Below are positions 47,704 to 59,285 of a stretch of DNA of 64,000 nt, in pieces. The DNA comes from Leptodactylus fallax. Lineage: Eukaryota > Chordata > Amphibia > Anura > Leptodactylidae. The notes below the pieces were generated by a model. It did no database searches, was not told the DNA's origin, and was given only the letters and a program-made list of their open reading frames with translations. Each line of letters begins with the position of its first letter. The first letter of the stretch is position 1. The DNA lies in assembly GCA_947044405.1 (NCBI GenBank), contig CAMRHE010000207.1, positions 221,001-285,000 of the forward strand, written 5' to 3'. The position numbers were made by a program, and so were the translations under genes.

Positions 47704-49290
47704 CAGTGGGGAAAAAATATTTAGTCAGCCACCAATTGTGCAAGTTCTCCCACTTCAAAAGATGAGAGAGGCCTGTAATTGTCATCATAGGTAGACCTCA
47801 ACTATGAGAGACAAAATGAGAAAACAAATCCAGAAAATCACATTGTCTGATTTTTTAAGAATTTATTTGCAATTTATGGTGGAAAATAAGTATTTGGTCA
47901 CCTACAAACAAGCAAGATTTCTGGCTCTCACAGACCTGTAACTTCTTCTTTAAGAGGCTCCTCTGTCCTCCACTCATTACCTGTAGTAATGGCTCCTGTT
48001 TGACATTGTTATCAGTATAAAAGACGCCTGTCCACAACCTCAAACAGTCACACTCCAAACTCCACTATGGTGAAGGCCAACGAGCTGTGGAAGGACACCA
48101 GAAACAAAATTGTAGACCTGCACCAGGCTGGGAAGACTGAATCTGCAATAGGCAAGCAGCTTGGTGTGAAGAAATCAACTGTGGGAGCAATAATTAGAAA
48201 ATGGAAAACATACAAGACCACTGATAATCTCCCTCGATCAGATCTCACCCCGTGGGGTCAAAATGATCACAAGAATGGTGAGCAAAAATCCCAGAACCAC
48301 ACGGGGGGACCTAGTGAATGACCTGCAGAAAGCTGGGACTGACGTAACAAAGGCTACCATCAGTAACACACTACGCCACCAGGGACTCAGATCCTGCAGT
48401 GCCAGACGTGTCCCCCTGCTTAAACCAGTACATATCCGGGCCTGTCTGAAGTTTGCTAGAGAGCATTTGGATGTTCCAGAAGAGTATTGGGAGAATGTCA
48501 TATGGTCAGATGAAACCAAAGTAGAACTGTTTGGTAGAAACACAACTCGTCGTGTTTGGAGGAGAGTGAATGCTGAGTTGCATCCAAAGAACACCATACC
48601 TACTGTGAAGCATGGGGGTGGCAACATCATGCTTTGGGGCTGTTTCTCTGCAAAGTGACCAGGACGACTGATCCATGTACATGAAAGAATGAATGGGGCC
48701 ATGTATCGTGAGATTTTGAGTGCAAACCTCCTTCCATCTGCAAAGGCATTGAAGATGAAACGTGGCTGGGTCTTTCAGCATGACAATGATCCCAAGCACA
48801 CCGCCAGGGCAACGAAGGAGTGGCTTCGTAAGAAGCATTACAAGGTCCTGGAGTGGCCTATCCAGTCTCCAGATCTCCACCCCATAGAAAAACTTTGGAG
48901 GGAGTTGAAAGTCTGTGTTGCCCAGCGACAGCCCCAAAACATCACTGCTCTAGAGGAGATCTGCATGGAGGAATGGGCCAACATACCAGCAACAGAGTGT
49001 GCCAACCTTGTGAAGACTTACAGAAAACGTTTCACCTCTGTCATTGTCAACAAAGGATATATAACAAAGTATTGAGATGAACTTTTGTTATTGACCAAAT
49101 ACTTATTTTCTACTATAAGTTGCAAATAAATTCTTAAAAAATCAGACAATGTGATTTTATGGCTTTGTTTTCTCATTTTGTCTCTCATAGTTGAGGTCTA
49201 CCTATGATGACAATTACAGGCCGGCCTCATCTTTTTAAGTGGAAGAACTTACACAATTGGTGGCTGACTAAATACTTTTTTTCCCCAAGT
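47704..49290 (+). mobile_element. Tc1/mariner element, alpha family, copy 2 (full length)
   Basis: Left tip CAGTGGGGAAAAAATATTTA follows TA. The right end reads ACTTTTTTTCCCCAAGTC, so the last bases are altered and the right TA is lost. Terminal repeats cover about 200 bases (GCCACCAATTGTGCAAGTTC and its complement). It includes the ~125-base block absent from copy 1. Plus-strand transposase relic inside. Confidence 0.94.
48067..49075 (+). pseudogene. Tc1 transposase relic (alpha copy 2)
   Basis: ATG at 48067 gives [20 protein letters not shown] and the first helix-turn-helix. A 14-base deletion near 48239 (against copy 1) shifts the frame. The next frame carries [15 protein letters not shown], the first Asp in WSDET (48509), [12 protein letters not shown], then TGA at 48656, the same stop as in copy 1. 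Frame resumes [11 protein letters not shown], second Asp in QHDNDPKH (48782), Glu in HPIEKLW (48887; DD34E spacing) and ends ITKY and TGA at 49073. Apart from these two lesions it is nearly complete. Confidence 0.93.
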
Positions 49291-49299
49291 CAAAATAGT

Positions 49300-50860
49300 A
49301 AATACAAGACGGGAATAGGAGTGGCTGGGGACCAACAGTGGTCTCTCTGTCTAAGTGTGTAGATGGGGTGGGGGGTGGACTACCTTCTCATTCTGCGATC
49401 AGGGAGAGGAAGTTGACATTTAATTGATTCAGCATGTAATAGTTGTGCAAATATACAGAAGCAAACGAAAACATAGCACAAAAACACTGAACTGTACTAC
49501 ATTTAATATACATCTGCAGCTGCCTATGCACAGTACTGTAGGAAATGGAATTTTGTTTTGCAGAAATAAAAATAACAAGCAGCCTTGATCTAGCAATGAC
49601 ATTCTTGTGATTGCCAACAACAATCCAAAAAATTAGGTACCGGCAACAAATTTCCAGGCCTTACTGCTCACCACATGGCTGATAGTAATGTGGAACTAAC
49701 CTCTTTAACTATTACCAATCCACAGCTCCTTAATTCTTCTTTTTTAGAAATTGGAGATACATTGATGTTGAACTGGTTAATGCGGTACTACCTGTTCCAT
49801 GATTTACAGTGCGTAATACCAGAAACTGGGAGTTCATAGTCCTTGAAGTCAGGTCATCTTTATGAGTTTTATAAAAATGTTTCATCAGAAGCAAAATCTT
49901 CTATTTTTCAAATTGTCAGAGATACTGCAGTAGTACAGAGCAAGGTGAAAGATATCAAAACTGACTTTAATGTTGGTCTGTGAACAAACTTTCCCAGTTA
50001 CACAAAGCAGCAATAGATGAAGCTTCCTGCTTAATTTCTGATAAAAGCCCTTCATGCTCTGTGTTGTGCATTCTGAATTTACCATTTATCGTTCTGTAAT
50101 ATATTTCTGCTGGTTTTCAGCTTTTATATTCTATTGTGCTTTATTATAAATTAACATATCTCCTTGCCGTATTTGTTAATTTCCCCAGGGACCATACAAC
50201 TTTGCTTTTTTGCATGAGATGGTGCTGATATATCCCCTCACAAGGGCCTACAAACCATAGCGGTAGACCATGTGACCTTAGGAAGTAGGGCCAGTTCTGG
50301 TTGATCCCATTGCCTTTGTTATTTGGTGTGAGAACCTGTACAGGACTTCTCTCTGGAGAAGAACTGCATTATTAGGATGCAATGATGGGTGAATCTCACA
50401 AGTTTCATTTCCCAAATATTTGCGATGCTCATCTTCATTTTGGACCTGAGAGTATAATAATTGGAAGTCCAGGGAAGTTGAGAGCACTCATATTCACCTT
50501 TCTTCACTGCTTCAGATCTTCTTTCCTAGAGTCTTAGTAATGGCAAAAAAAATTAAAATCACAAAATATTGCATCATGTTGTGCATTGTACAATAACCAT
50601 ACATTATTATGCAACTAGAGGCATGTACAGAATGAATAAGGTATCGGTAACATTGGTTTTTGTTGTCTTCTGTGATAAGATATCACACTGCAGCAGTTTA
50701 ACCAATTACAGAATTTCGAGTTAACTCTGCTACATCTGTATATGATCACTTACTACTCTCCATATCAGAATATTTGATAAACTAATAAGAAAACAAGGGA
50801 TAATATAAAATTGGTGACGTTGGCAAACATTGTAATTCTTCTCAAAGTTCCTGCTCCTTT
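49300..50860. other. Non-coding stretch, no assigned element
   Basis: Short ORFs of 62-69 codons without motifs. 50210-50310 and 50460-50530 have faint likeness to CTGAGGCC-type repeats. Nothing else seen. Confidence 0.3.
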
Positions 50861-50869
50861 TCAGAAGAC

Positions 50870-51200
50870 TTGTGCAGCGCGTGGAATTCTTTTATTTTAT
50901 TCTACAATACAACTAACTAGATTTTTGTATTTTTTCTTTTGCTCAGCAGAAATCATTCCACTGTTCAATACTTCATGGCTCGCATTTTAATTGCTAGCCA
51001 GTGGTTTGGCATCGATAATTGCAGCGACAACTCTTTCCATCAAATCTTCTTTCATCATCTTTGATGGGACGCCTGTCAATGGGTATGTGTAAATTGTATT
51101 AAATCGTTAAATTATAGCTATTTAGCCACAGAGAAAATAAATAGCTATCATTTACGGCTATTCATTATTTGAAAGGCTAAGCAATGGATTTTTGTATTAA
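50870..51200. other. Possible conserved non-coding element
   Basis: Not repeat-like. Contains GCATTTTAATTGCTAGCCAG, ATCGATAATTGCAGCGACAA, CTTTGATGGGACGCCTGTCA and TAAATAGCTATCATTTACGG. Rich in paired homeodomain and TALE-type words. Style-based inference. Confidence 0.3.
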
Positions 51201-51209
51201 ATGAAATAT

Positions 51210-51985
51210 ATAATTTCACTGTACCCTAAATCAAAAGTTAAATGGAGAGGCCAAAGAACAGAGTTCAATAGCAAACTTAGATTCAGTAGTGTAAGAAATA
51301 AAGCGGCAGATAAAAGAAATAAATGGTATATAGTCGTACAATCCAAATGTGATTACTTTGAAAATGCTTAGTGAAAAAATTAAAAACACCAATTTTTTGT
51401 TTTGGCTGGAAATCCTTCAAGGCAGGTTCCAAAGAAATGCAAAAGAGTCTAACAGATCAAAAAAACTACTGCAAATGCAGCATAGTCCATTCACAGGGCA
51501 CACCAAGTATATGCATGGTGGAGGAAACCTATTTATTCAGAACTCACCAATAATGATATCACTCTTTTCACCTCGAAGGGAACGTATCACTTATGTATCA
51601 CCTATATATTTTTAGTAATTCTAACCACATGTCACAAGCACAGGATCCAAGAAACCATAAAACTTAACCTTTAATGTAAATTATAATAATAAATATTTAA
51701 GCCGGTCAGAGAATACCACCAATTAATGTGCACAAAACAAACCATGTTCTAGATAAAAAGGGAACGGTCTTACCCGGACCTACTGAGAGACATTGGGAAC
51801 TCAACGGGACTTACAGATGAAGGGCTGGTATAATTATACCCTATCTCTCACCTATGTCCCACAATGATTCCTGTCCTAACAAGGACAGTCCGAAAACTCT
51901 CCCTTTAATTCTAACCACATAGTGAAACATATGATTATTTTCTAATCTGTTTTCACATTATAATTTTTCAATTCTGTTTTCTGTA
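51210..51985. other. Non-coding stretch
   Basis: An 88-codon ORF at 51349 has no domain. No repeat structure noticed. Confidence 0.3.
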
Positions 51986-51989
51986 CATG

Positions 51990-52208
51990 ATTATAGGGGC
52001 AGCCATCTTGCCTGAACTGCTGATATTGTGTCAGGAAGTGTCAGCCTATTATTAGGTTTAGTGACCAGAGTGAAAACTGCAGGATTTTGTTTGTATAGAT
52101 ATTGCCTTTTGGCATTTAAAAAACATCATAAAAAATTCTTCAAAAATGTTTCACATAAAAACTTGATTTCAAAAATATTGAATGTTCTGATGATGTATTC
52201 CCTTTAAG
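51990..52208. repeat. TTAA MITE fragment (right arm)
   Basis: GGGGCAGCCATCTTGCCTGA, CAGGAAGTGTCAGCC, ATTCTTCAAAAATGTTTCAC and TGATGATGTATTCCCTTTAA are in the order of a known frog fold-back whose end is (TTAA)AGGGAATACATCA. The left arm is not clear. A related scrap is at 59520-59720. Confidence 0.55.
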
Positions 52209-52476
52209 TGTGGGGACTTTATAAGCAATGTGTACCCCTGTTTTAGGATGAATCAATATTGTGGCGTCATTGTGAACCAAGAGAAATGGTCACTCTTGTC
52301 TGTACAGTATATGCCCCTGACTGCATCAGACATGATTAAAATAGGCAACAATAGACTTTTTACTAAGGGCCTGTCAACTCTCCTGGACATCATCTTACGG
52401 AAAATACTTCCATTCTCCTCAATATAACAAGAGCATCTTCTAATATGACTCTGCATGTTATCATTCCACTCTTAAA

Positions 52477-52725
52477 TAAAGGGGTTATCCTGGATAAGAA
52501 AACATGGCTGTTTTTTTCAGAAAGAGTTCCACTTCCTCTCAGGAAGTGTTATCATATCTGTTGGTCACATGGCCATGCTGCAGTTCTGTCCAATTCAATT
52601 TTATAGAACTGAGCTGTAGTATGACCATGTGGCCAACGGAGATGATGTCACTGCCTGAGAAAAAGAAGTGGAGCTCTTTCTGAAGGAAAGCAGACATGTT
52701 TTCTAAACCTGGATAATCTCTTTAA
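52477..52725. repeat. TTAA fold-back, J type, uninterrupted (~249 bp)
   Basis: AGGGGTTATCCTGGATAAGA at left and CTGGATAATCTCTTTAA at right. Arms pair (ACATGGCTG with CAGACATGT, AGAAAGAGTTCCACTTC with GAAGTGGAGCTCTTTCT, TGGCCATG / CATGTGGCCA). Serves as the empty-site model for the nested copy at 46375. Confidence 0.85.
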
Positions 52726-52729
52726 GAAC

Positions 52730-53430
52730 TAAGGGTACGTATTAGAGATAGAGGAACCTCTTAGGATTTGTTTCAGGTTCAGATGGCTTGGGTCCAAGAC
52801 TTGTTTCAGGTAGAATAAGTTCAGTATGAACAACACCTTGAAATGGCTAGTGTAGTGTTGAATACTCTCAGGGGTACTGGAAACCGATCTACCCAATATC
52901 TAGCTCTCTGAGGCAAACACAGTCAAAGTTATGTCAAAGTGAAAATTACAGTATTATAATATGGGGTATCTTCAGACCCCAGAGTATAATAGGTGAAGGC
53001 CCAGGGGAGGTGTAAAAAAAAAAAAAAAAAAAATTATACTCACCTTCTGTTATCTTTTATGGGTCTCCACGTGGCCTCCGGTACTCTCTCTCTTTCTGCC
53101 TCCTAGTTGATGTCATGCACACAGGGTCACCACTATGGCCTGTGATTAGGCGTCAGTGGTGACATGGGTCACTTCCCCTGGACCTCCACCCATTAAAAAG
53201 GAAGAAATCTGCAGAGGACACAAGAGAGCAGGAAGGCACGACAGGATGAGATAAGCGAGGAGAGCCAACAGGTCCTCTTGAATAGATATGGAGAAATATC
53301 AGTAGCCATTTTGTTAATTGGGTAATACATGTAATAACTTTTATAATTATAATAGTTTTATTTTGCATATTTTTTTAATAAACGCCACCATAATCTAGCA
53401 CAATATTTATATATATTTTACACTGAGCTG
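52730..53430. other. Repeat scraps, A19 tract
   Basis: A run of about 19-20 A at 53016-53035 is followed by TACTCACCTTCTGTTATC and CCTGTGATTAGGCGTCAGTG, similar to the 32.4 and 43.9 kb sequences. No gene. Confidence 0.35.
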
Positions 53431-53439
53431 TTTTACGCT

Positions 53440-53670
53440 GTTTAATAAGATGATGCGAAGTTATTTATTTCAAATGGTAAAAATAATTAGGAGCACATTT
53501 CATGATTCATTTGATTTTATGCCACAGAATGTGTGATGTTCCTGTTAGCAAATAATAAAAACTGATGCTGTCAGCTCCTATTAACCGACAAAAAGTAACA
53601 GACGCCATACGCATAGCATGGCATTCATCTGGAGGTTATCAAAACAATGACATCGGCAAGGTAGTTTCAT
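53440..53670. other. Possible conserved non-coding element
   Basis: Not repeat-like. TAAAAATAATTAGGAGCACA, TTCATTTGATTTTATGCCAC, GATGCTGTCAGCTCCTATTA and GCATTCATCTGGAGGTTATC resemble clustered Hox/Pbx/Meis and E-box words. Style-based. Confidence 0.3.
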
Positions 53671-54889
53671 GAGATTCACAAATTTATTGTGCATATAGAA
53701 TGAATGCATTTCAATACAATGAGGGCAACCATTTGTCATAGTGACAAGAGGAAAGGTTTCAGATTTTAGGTAACACGTATTTCATTATCATCTACCACAT
53801 ATTTCATTATCTTCTGCCTATTATGAGGCATTTGTACATGTGGTCTGCAATCATGCGGTACTTCGTATCATTATGTCCTGTATATAATGCATTGGAAAAA
53901 TTAATTTTAATCACATGGGCTGCGCATGGTATTGCAGCCAATATATAAGTCCTGGAAAATACAGCCCCTTTAATGCAGCCATGAAGTAACCAAATCATGT
54001 AGTCATAGAGTGCCCAGAGATGTCTGCAAAGTAAGTAAATATATACAGTATATGTTTTTTCTCTTACATCTACATTTTGAATGTGGTAGCCAAAGACACA
54101 AGAATCAAGTACTCTATTCTATGGGTCCGTCAACTTGACTGTTGGAACTGTGATCGGCGCAGACGCAAGATTGTGCTTAGATATAAGTTTGCGTCTGAAT
54201 ATCCATTCACTCTAAGACTTATAAAGTAGCATACTAAGCTCGTCACATTCGTAGGGTGTCGTCCGGTCCTGTTAGTGGCGCTGGCAAATATGCTGGACTG
54301 GCGCATGCTCAGTACACATAGCTTTCTGGCTAGATTGACATGCCTGGCTAACTAGTACATGGACCAATTAAAGGTATCATCGCTCTATTTAAGCTTCCCC
54401 ATACACCAGTTATGTGCCAATATATTATTCCTATTTTCCTTGAACTCTTTAGACCACTTGCATGGCCCTGACTCTGATCTTGTATTTCTCCCCCGCTCTC
54501 ATGTATTACATATTGATTACCTGGTTTTGACCCCTGCTTGGCACAGTTACCTTTCATCTCTGTGCTCTACTGGTCGGTGACTACACTGCAGACACAACCT
54601 GGGCATCAAAGACCAGATCTTTGTATAGGGTTAAAGGGTGAAAACCTGCAATCCCTTAAACTTTGGTTTTAGCTAAGCTGGCAGACACCTTGTTTAAGAC
54701 ATGTACATCTTTCATACAGTTACATGCCTGATATAAACATATTCATCGGATGTAATGAGAAGATGTGGCAGCAAGCCTCTGGATGTGTCAGATCATGTAA
54801 AAACTACTACTCAGTTACATGAAGATGAAGGGGGGCAAGTTAAAGATCATTCAGTATGTAGTATTCCTTCACATAGCCCAGGAAAACAA

Positions 54890-56035
54890 GTGATATGCCT
54901 AGCAACTTTCTGTGCCCAAATAAGTAGTGCAATGTATTATAAAAGCGATCAGAAGATCAAAAGTTCAAGTCCCCTTGTGTGGCTAAAACATAGTGTAAAA
55001 AAAAAAAAAAAAATAACTAAAAAAAAAAATCATCCCCAAAATAAAAAATATAATAGACATAGTGAGGCAAATTTATTAAGACTGGCGTTTCTAATGCTAG
55101 ACTTAATAAAGGGCATGACAGGTATAAGATGTGCTTGATACATCAAGAGACTCTGGCTTCTTAATAAATTATGCCCATGCCCCGGAACAGAAAAGTGAAG
55201 AACTGGCGTAGATTTCCTGTATAAATCACGCCAGAAAACTGGTGTGAGTTATAATAAATATTTCGGGCCAAGAAGTCCCTTTCTTGGTCCGCACCACTCT
55301 TTGCCCCTCTCCAATCGAATTTTTGGATAGTCGCGAATGAGGCACAGAATGAGGAATGTGTAACATCTTTGGTGCAAAATATGGCCTTGTGCCAAAGATG
55401 TTCTACATTATCACACATCCTTGCCAGAAAACTGATGTACATGTGTTGATAACTTCCCCCATTGAGTATTGACACATCAATAATTACCCAAGCAATATAA
55501 CGATAATGTTATTTTCCCTGCACTGTGAATGGCATAAAAAAGTCTATAAAACCAATGTCAAAATTCTCTTTTTTGACTATCGAAAAAAAAAAGTGTTACG
55601 TTCCCCTACATGGCGTCAATAAAATCGTGAGATTTTCCCACAAAAAAAAAAAAAAAAAAAGCCTCCACACAATTCTGTTGACAGAATTATATAGTTATTT
55701 ATAATTATAAAGTTATGGGTTTTGGAAATTGGTTATGAAAAAAAAAAATTGGTATTGATGTAATCATATTGACCCAGGGAACAGGTTTATCAGGTTATTC
55801 AAGCCGCTCGGTCAATGGCACAATATTTATAGTGTAAAAAGGCAATCGCAGAATTGTTGTTTTTTTCTATTAATTCCTAGGAAAAGTTAATAATTGAGAT
55901 AAATGTTCCCCAAAATGATGCCATTAAACACTAAAACTTGTCATGCAAAAAATGAGCCCTTATACAGTTACATATAAAAATGCAAAAAATAGCTTGGTCA
56001 TTAAGGCCTAAAACTGGTTGGTAACTAAGAGGATA
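54890..56035 (-). repeat. AT-rich frog repeat (R/R2), inverted, interrupted
   Basis: Read on the minus strand from 56035 it has TTAGTTACCAACCAG, GGGCTCATTTTTTGCATGAC, CATCATTTTGGGGAACATTT, the AT-rich middle, then at 54968 the word GTTCAAGTCCCCTTGTG shared exactly with 2.5 kb. A G/H-type element (55058-55480) splits it. Confidence 0.6.
55058..55480. repeat. G/H-type MITE inside the R repeat
   Basis: GAGGCAAATTTATTAAGACT at left and GTTGATAACTTCCCCCATTG at right; internal GCCAGAAAACTGGTGTGAG, GCCAGAAAACTGATGTAC and TTGGTGCAAAATATGGCC. The 104-codon minus ORF across it is chance. Confidence 0.55.
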
Positions 56036-56234
56036 ATGACTCGGGGGTTATTAATAGCACCTCCTACTTTTGCATAATTGACTTCAGCTACTTTTCTATT
56101 GTTACTAGTATTCTGTTTATAATTAGCAGCTTATTCCTAAGAGTTACCCAAACCTCTTAGTGAGATCCATGGTAGTTTTCTATATTTGCCTTTAATTTTA
56201 AAAGCTATTGGTTGTATGCACTCAAAGCGGTCAA

Positions 56235-56469
56235 TTAAAGGGAACCTGTCAAGTCGCTGCATGACTAGATGAAGTTGCTCCCCATCCCCCTGGCTAGTTA
56301 AGGTGAATTTGTATATGTCAATCTAATGTTTTAAAAGCTTACAGGCTGACTTTTTAGCAACAGAAATCTTAGTGAGGGCACCATAGGAATGGTTATTACT
56401 TAATGTTACATATGCTGGTATGCTGGGGCCAGTTTAGGGTGGAATAAACACCTGACAGGTTCCCTTTAA
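56235..56469. repeat. TTAA MITE (T2/Kolobok-like), 235 bp
   Basis: TTAA AGGGAACCTGTCAAGTCG at left and CACCTGACAGGTTCCCT TTAA at right; ends match for about 15 bases and fit the TTAAAGGRR pattern. Interior unique, non-coding. Confidence 0.88.
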
Positions 56470-56557
56470 ATCAATTGATGTTCATAGGACCTTTCTTATT
56501 TTTAATATTGGTGGGGATCCCATATAGAGGAGCTCTCACACCTTGGGAAAACCTACT

Positions 56558-56888
56558 CAGGCCGGGGCCCCACGTAGCGTGAATGCCGAAAAAAATGCAT
56601 CGTTTTACAGTCACTGTATAGTGAATGGGATTCTAGTACGGGAAAATACGTGCTGCAGACACATTGCGATTTCCAAAACAATCGCGTTTTGGTAATCGCA
56701 GCAAGTCAATTATATCAAAGTAAACGTTGTATTTTTCCCTATAGGTATAACTGAAGCAGAAAGTCCACAGAGGAAAACTCTGAGGACTTTCTGTGAAAGC
56801 ACTGTGGGAAAAACCGCGATGCGTTTCCGCCGCAGTTTTTCCCACAGCGCTTTTTTGCTGCAGCCCGCTACGTGGGGCCTTAGCCTAA
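56558..56888. repeat. C-type MITE, complete (~330 bp)
   Basis: GGCCGGGGCCCCACGTAGCG at left and CGCTACGTGGGGCCTTAGCC at right. Inside, GACTTTCTGTG pairs with CAGAAAGTCC and CGATTTCCAAAACAATCGCG is palindromic. Family ends resemble B. Confidence 0.82.
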
Positions 56889-57039
56889 ATGTGTTAATGA
56901 TAAATGTGCATTAGGTCAATTGGTTGGACTGTGTTAATTCTTTCATTTTATAATTTAAACACAGCAGAAATACACCACATGATACATCTAGGCAGCCATT
57001 ATATTACTTGCATTTTTTCTTAGGATAGCCATGTGTTTA

Positions 57040-57240
57040 TCCCAGGCATGTACAAATTCACTTACTGTAGATTTCCCAACTACATCTGCTAGAAGCTGGT
57101 TAATTAGAAATGTTTATTGATCAATAACGCATATTTTGCAACTAAGATAATTACTTTCTTACATAATATTGTTGGCAGAAATTATTTTATCCATCATGAT
57201 TTTCATTTATCTTAAATTTTGAAATTAAAGTTGTGGATTC
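57040..57240. other. Possible conserved non-coding element
   Basis: GCTGGTTAATTAGAAATG, TTATTGATCAATAACGC and GATAATTACTTTC form a dense homeodomain-type cluster outside recognisable repeats. Style-based. Confidence 0.25.
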
Positions 57241-57282
57241 AATACAATATTGCCAGAGGGTACCCAATATGTCTATAAAATA

Positions 57283-57726
57283 TTACATGCATAAAATTAC
57301 TTGGGAATTATGAGCGTAACACATATAAATACTGCAATGTTGAAGATCTGTCACTGACAACCTAGCAGTAGAAAGAAGGAGCTTGTCATTTTGGGTCCTG
57401 CCTTTTATATCTCTTTGTTCTTTGTCATCTACTGAAGAATCAACGTTATCAAAAAATTGAAACACTCCTTGACAAACTCTTGGTGCATCAACTAGGGATT
57501 TGAGATGGGTCCCATTCCTTGGTGGTCCTATACACTTTTCTTTTGGGTGGCGAAACATGTGCAGGTCTCCCCTCTCCAGAGGAACTGCATGCCTAGTAAA
57601 TAAGGGGAAGGGAAAATAACCCAGGGGACATGAAAAGGGCGTAGAAGGGGAAAAACAATCGCCTGACCCTTCTGTTAACCCAACACAATGATGAGAGTCC
57701 ATTTCTTTCTTTCGATCTACATCCAA
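57283..57726 (-). other. Longest unexplained ORF, 147 codons
   Basis: ATG at 57726 to stop at 57283. The product starts MDVDRKKEMDSHHCVG, is mixed hydrophilic, has no signal peptide, membrane segment or motif I know, and contains KEKCIGPPRNGTHLKSL and FFDNVDSSVDDKEQRDIKGR, which do not look low-complexity. No splice or promoter context is evident. It may be a chance ORF, an exon, or a piece of an unrecognised retroelement. Coding status unproven. Confidence 0.25.
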
Positions 57727-58010
57727 TAACCTGTCACCAATCCTGACTCATAATTCCAGAGCAACTTTTCTTATAACTCTGTATTGTGCGGTTCCTCTGT
57801 GTTTCCTATTAGATATTACTGAATAAGTTGACAACTGGGTGTTACCATTTGGGGGGGTGTCACAATTAGTGATGACAGTGGCCAACTGTGCAGGGACACA
57901 CCCCCTTGTCAAGAGCAATGGTAACAACTCCCAGTCTACTCTCTAGTCTAAATTTTCACCTTCCCTTGGTTGGTTTAGTATACACAAGAAAACTCTACCA
58001 AAATTTGGTG

Positions 58011-58682
58011 CATTTGGCCCAGATTTACTAATACTGCAAACTCAGACTAGACAGTCTTAAACTACACCAGACTTATCAAAGTGTCTGAGGATGTTTGATA
58101 AATCTGGTGTATTCTTAGACTGTCTAGTCGAAGTTTAGACCTCCTGTTAGTTGGCTTAAAGAGGACCTTTCGTGTCCTCAGGCACATGCGGTTTTATATA
58201 CCGCTAGAAAGCTGACAGTGTGCTGAATTAAGAGCACTGTCAGCTTTCCCGTTATGTGCCCTGTACTGTCAGAGAGGGCGTTCCTCCTGACGATGGGCAG
58301 AAAACTATTGGCACTGATATCTCCAGCCCCGGGGCACATAATGGGAAAGCCGACAGTGCACTGAATTCAGAGCACTGTCAGCTTTCTAGCGGTATATAAA
58401 ACCGCATATACATGAGGACTTGAAAGGTCGTTTTTAAAAGTTCTTGGCACATTTGTGGCACATTTTAGTCATACAGAGGCACAAAGTAAGCCATGCCCCT
58501 TTCCAGTAAAGCCTTGTCCATTTCCCTGCTATGTCATGCCTCTTTTTTGGGCACCCCCTTTTTCCTACAAGCAAAATTGTCCAAACAATTCATAATTGTT
58601 GCGCAAGGCTTGTTAGACAGTTTTTTTTGGCACAAGTTGCGCCAGAATTCTAGTGCATTTTGCTTAGTAAATCTCCCTCATT
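58011..58682. repeat. G-type repeat, nearly complete, interrupted
   Basis: GGCCCAGATTTACTAATACT at left and TTGCTTAGTAAATCTCCCTC at right. CAGACTAGACAGTCTTAAAC, AGACTGTCTAGTCGAAG, GTTAGTTGGCTTA, then after the D insertion TTCTTGGCACATTTG, AAAATTGTCC and GCGCCAGAATTCTAGTGCAT. Gives the reference order for other G copies. Confidence 0.75.
58156..58437. repeat. D family MITE, complete, TTAA target
   Basis: TTAA AGAGGACCTTTCGTGTCC at left and GGACTTGAAAGGTCGTTT TTAA at right. Arms pair around ACCGCTAGAAAGCTGACAGT / ACTGTCAGCTTTCTAGCGGT. Inserted in the G repeat between TTGGC and AAAGTTCTTGGC. Confidence 0.87.
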
Positions 58683-59044
58683 GTATTTACTGACTACAGA
58701 AATAGAGGCAGACAAAAGCTCAGAGGAGTTTGCTAAGAGTATTACCCATAAGGGTCCTATACAACGGTCAATAACCAGCCGTACAGAGGATTGTAAGAAA
58801 ATTCATTTCCAATCATCTCCCTGTATAAATCAGCTGAAAAAAGAGCAAATGCTTGTTTATTGGCTATCAAAAGGTAGGGGAACGGTAGTGTTACAGAGGA
58901 AGCAAAGTTTAATTTGATAACTTATTGCAACATGATATCTTATTACAGAACATATCAAAAGTCTTTGAAAAGACATTGAAAGAGTTGGAGTAAAGTTCTA
59001 TGCCATAAGTGTAGTTAACACGTGAAATGTCAAGTTAAACTTCG

Positions 59045-59285
59045 CTAAGGCTGGGCGCACAGAAGCTCTCGGTTTCCGTTTGGGGATTCCGTCCCCCATT
59101 CTGTAAGAGGCAGGACTTTTCGCTCAGCATTTTTTGGGCGGAAACTGGGTGTAAACCCAGCGGACCCCATTATAGTCTATGGGGTCCGCAGGTTTTCCTG
59201 GGTAACTACTTTATAAGTGTTTTGGGTTCCTTTTTTCTGGTCCCCAAGCTGTCCCGAAGAATGGAAGCGCAGGTGTGAACCTACA
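59045..59285. repeat. MITE family A, copy 4 (inverted)
   Basis: CTAAGGCTGGGCGCACAGAA and GCAGGTGTGAACCTACAGTA as ends; CATTATAGTCTATGGGGTCC is the A landmark on the opposite strand to copies 1 and 3. Confidence 0.75.

Noticed and set aside
54755..55138. 127-codon ORF
   Set aside because: Runs through an A-rich tract of the inverted R repeat (poly-Lys) into a MITE; not protein-like.
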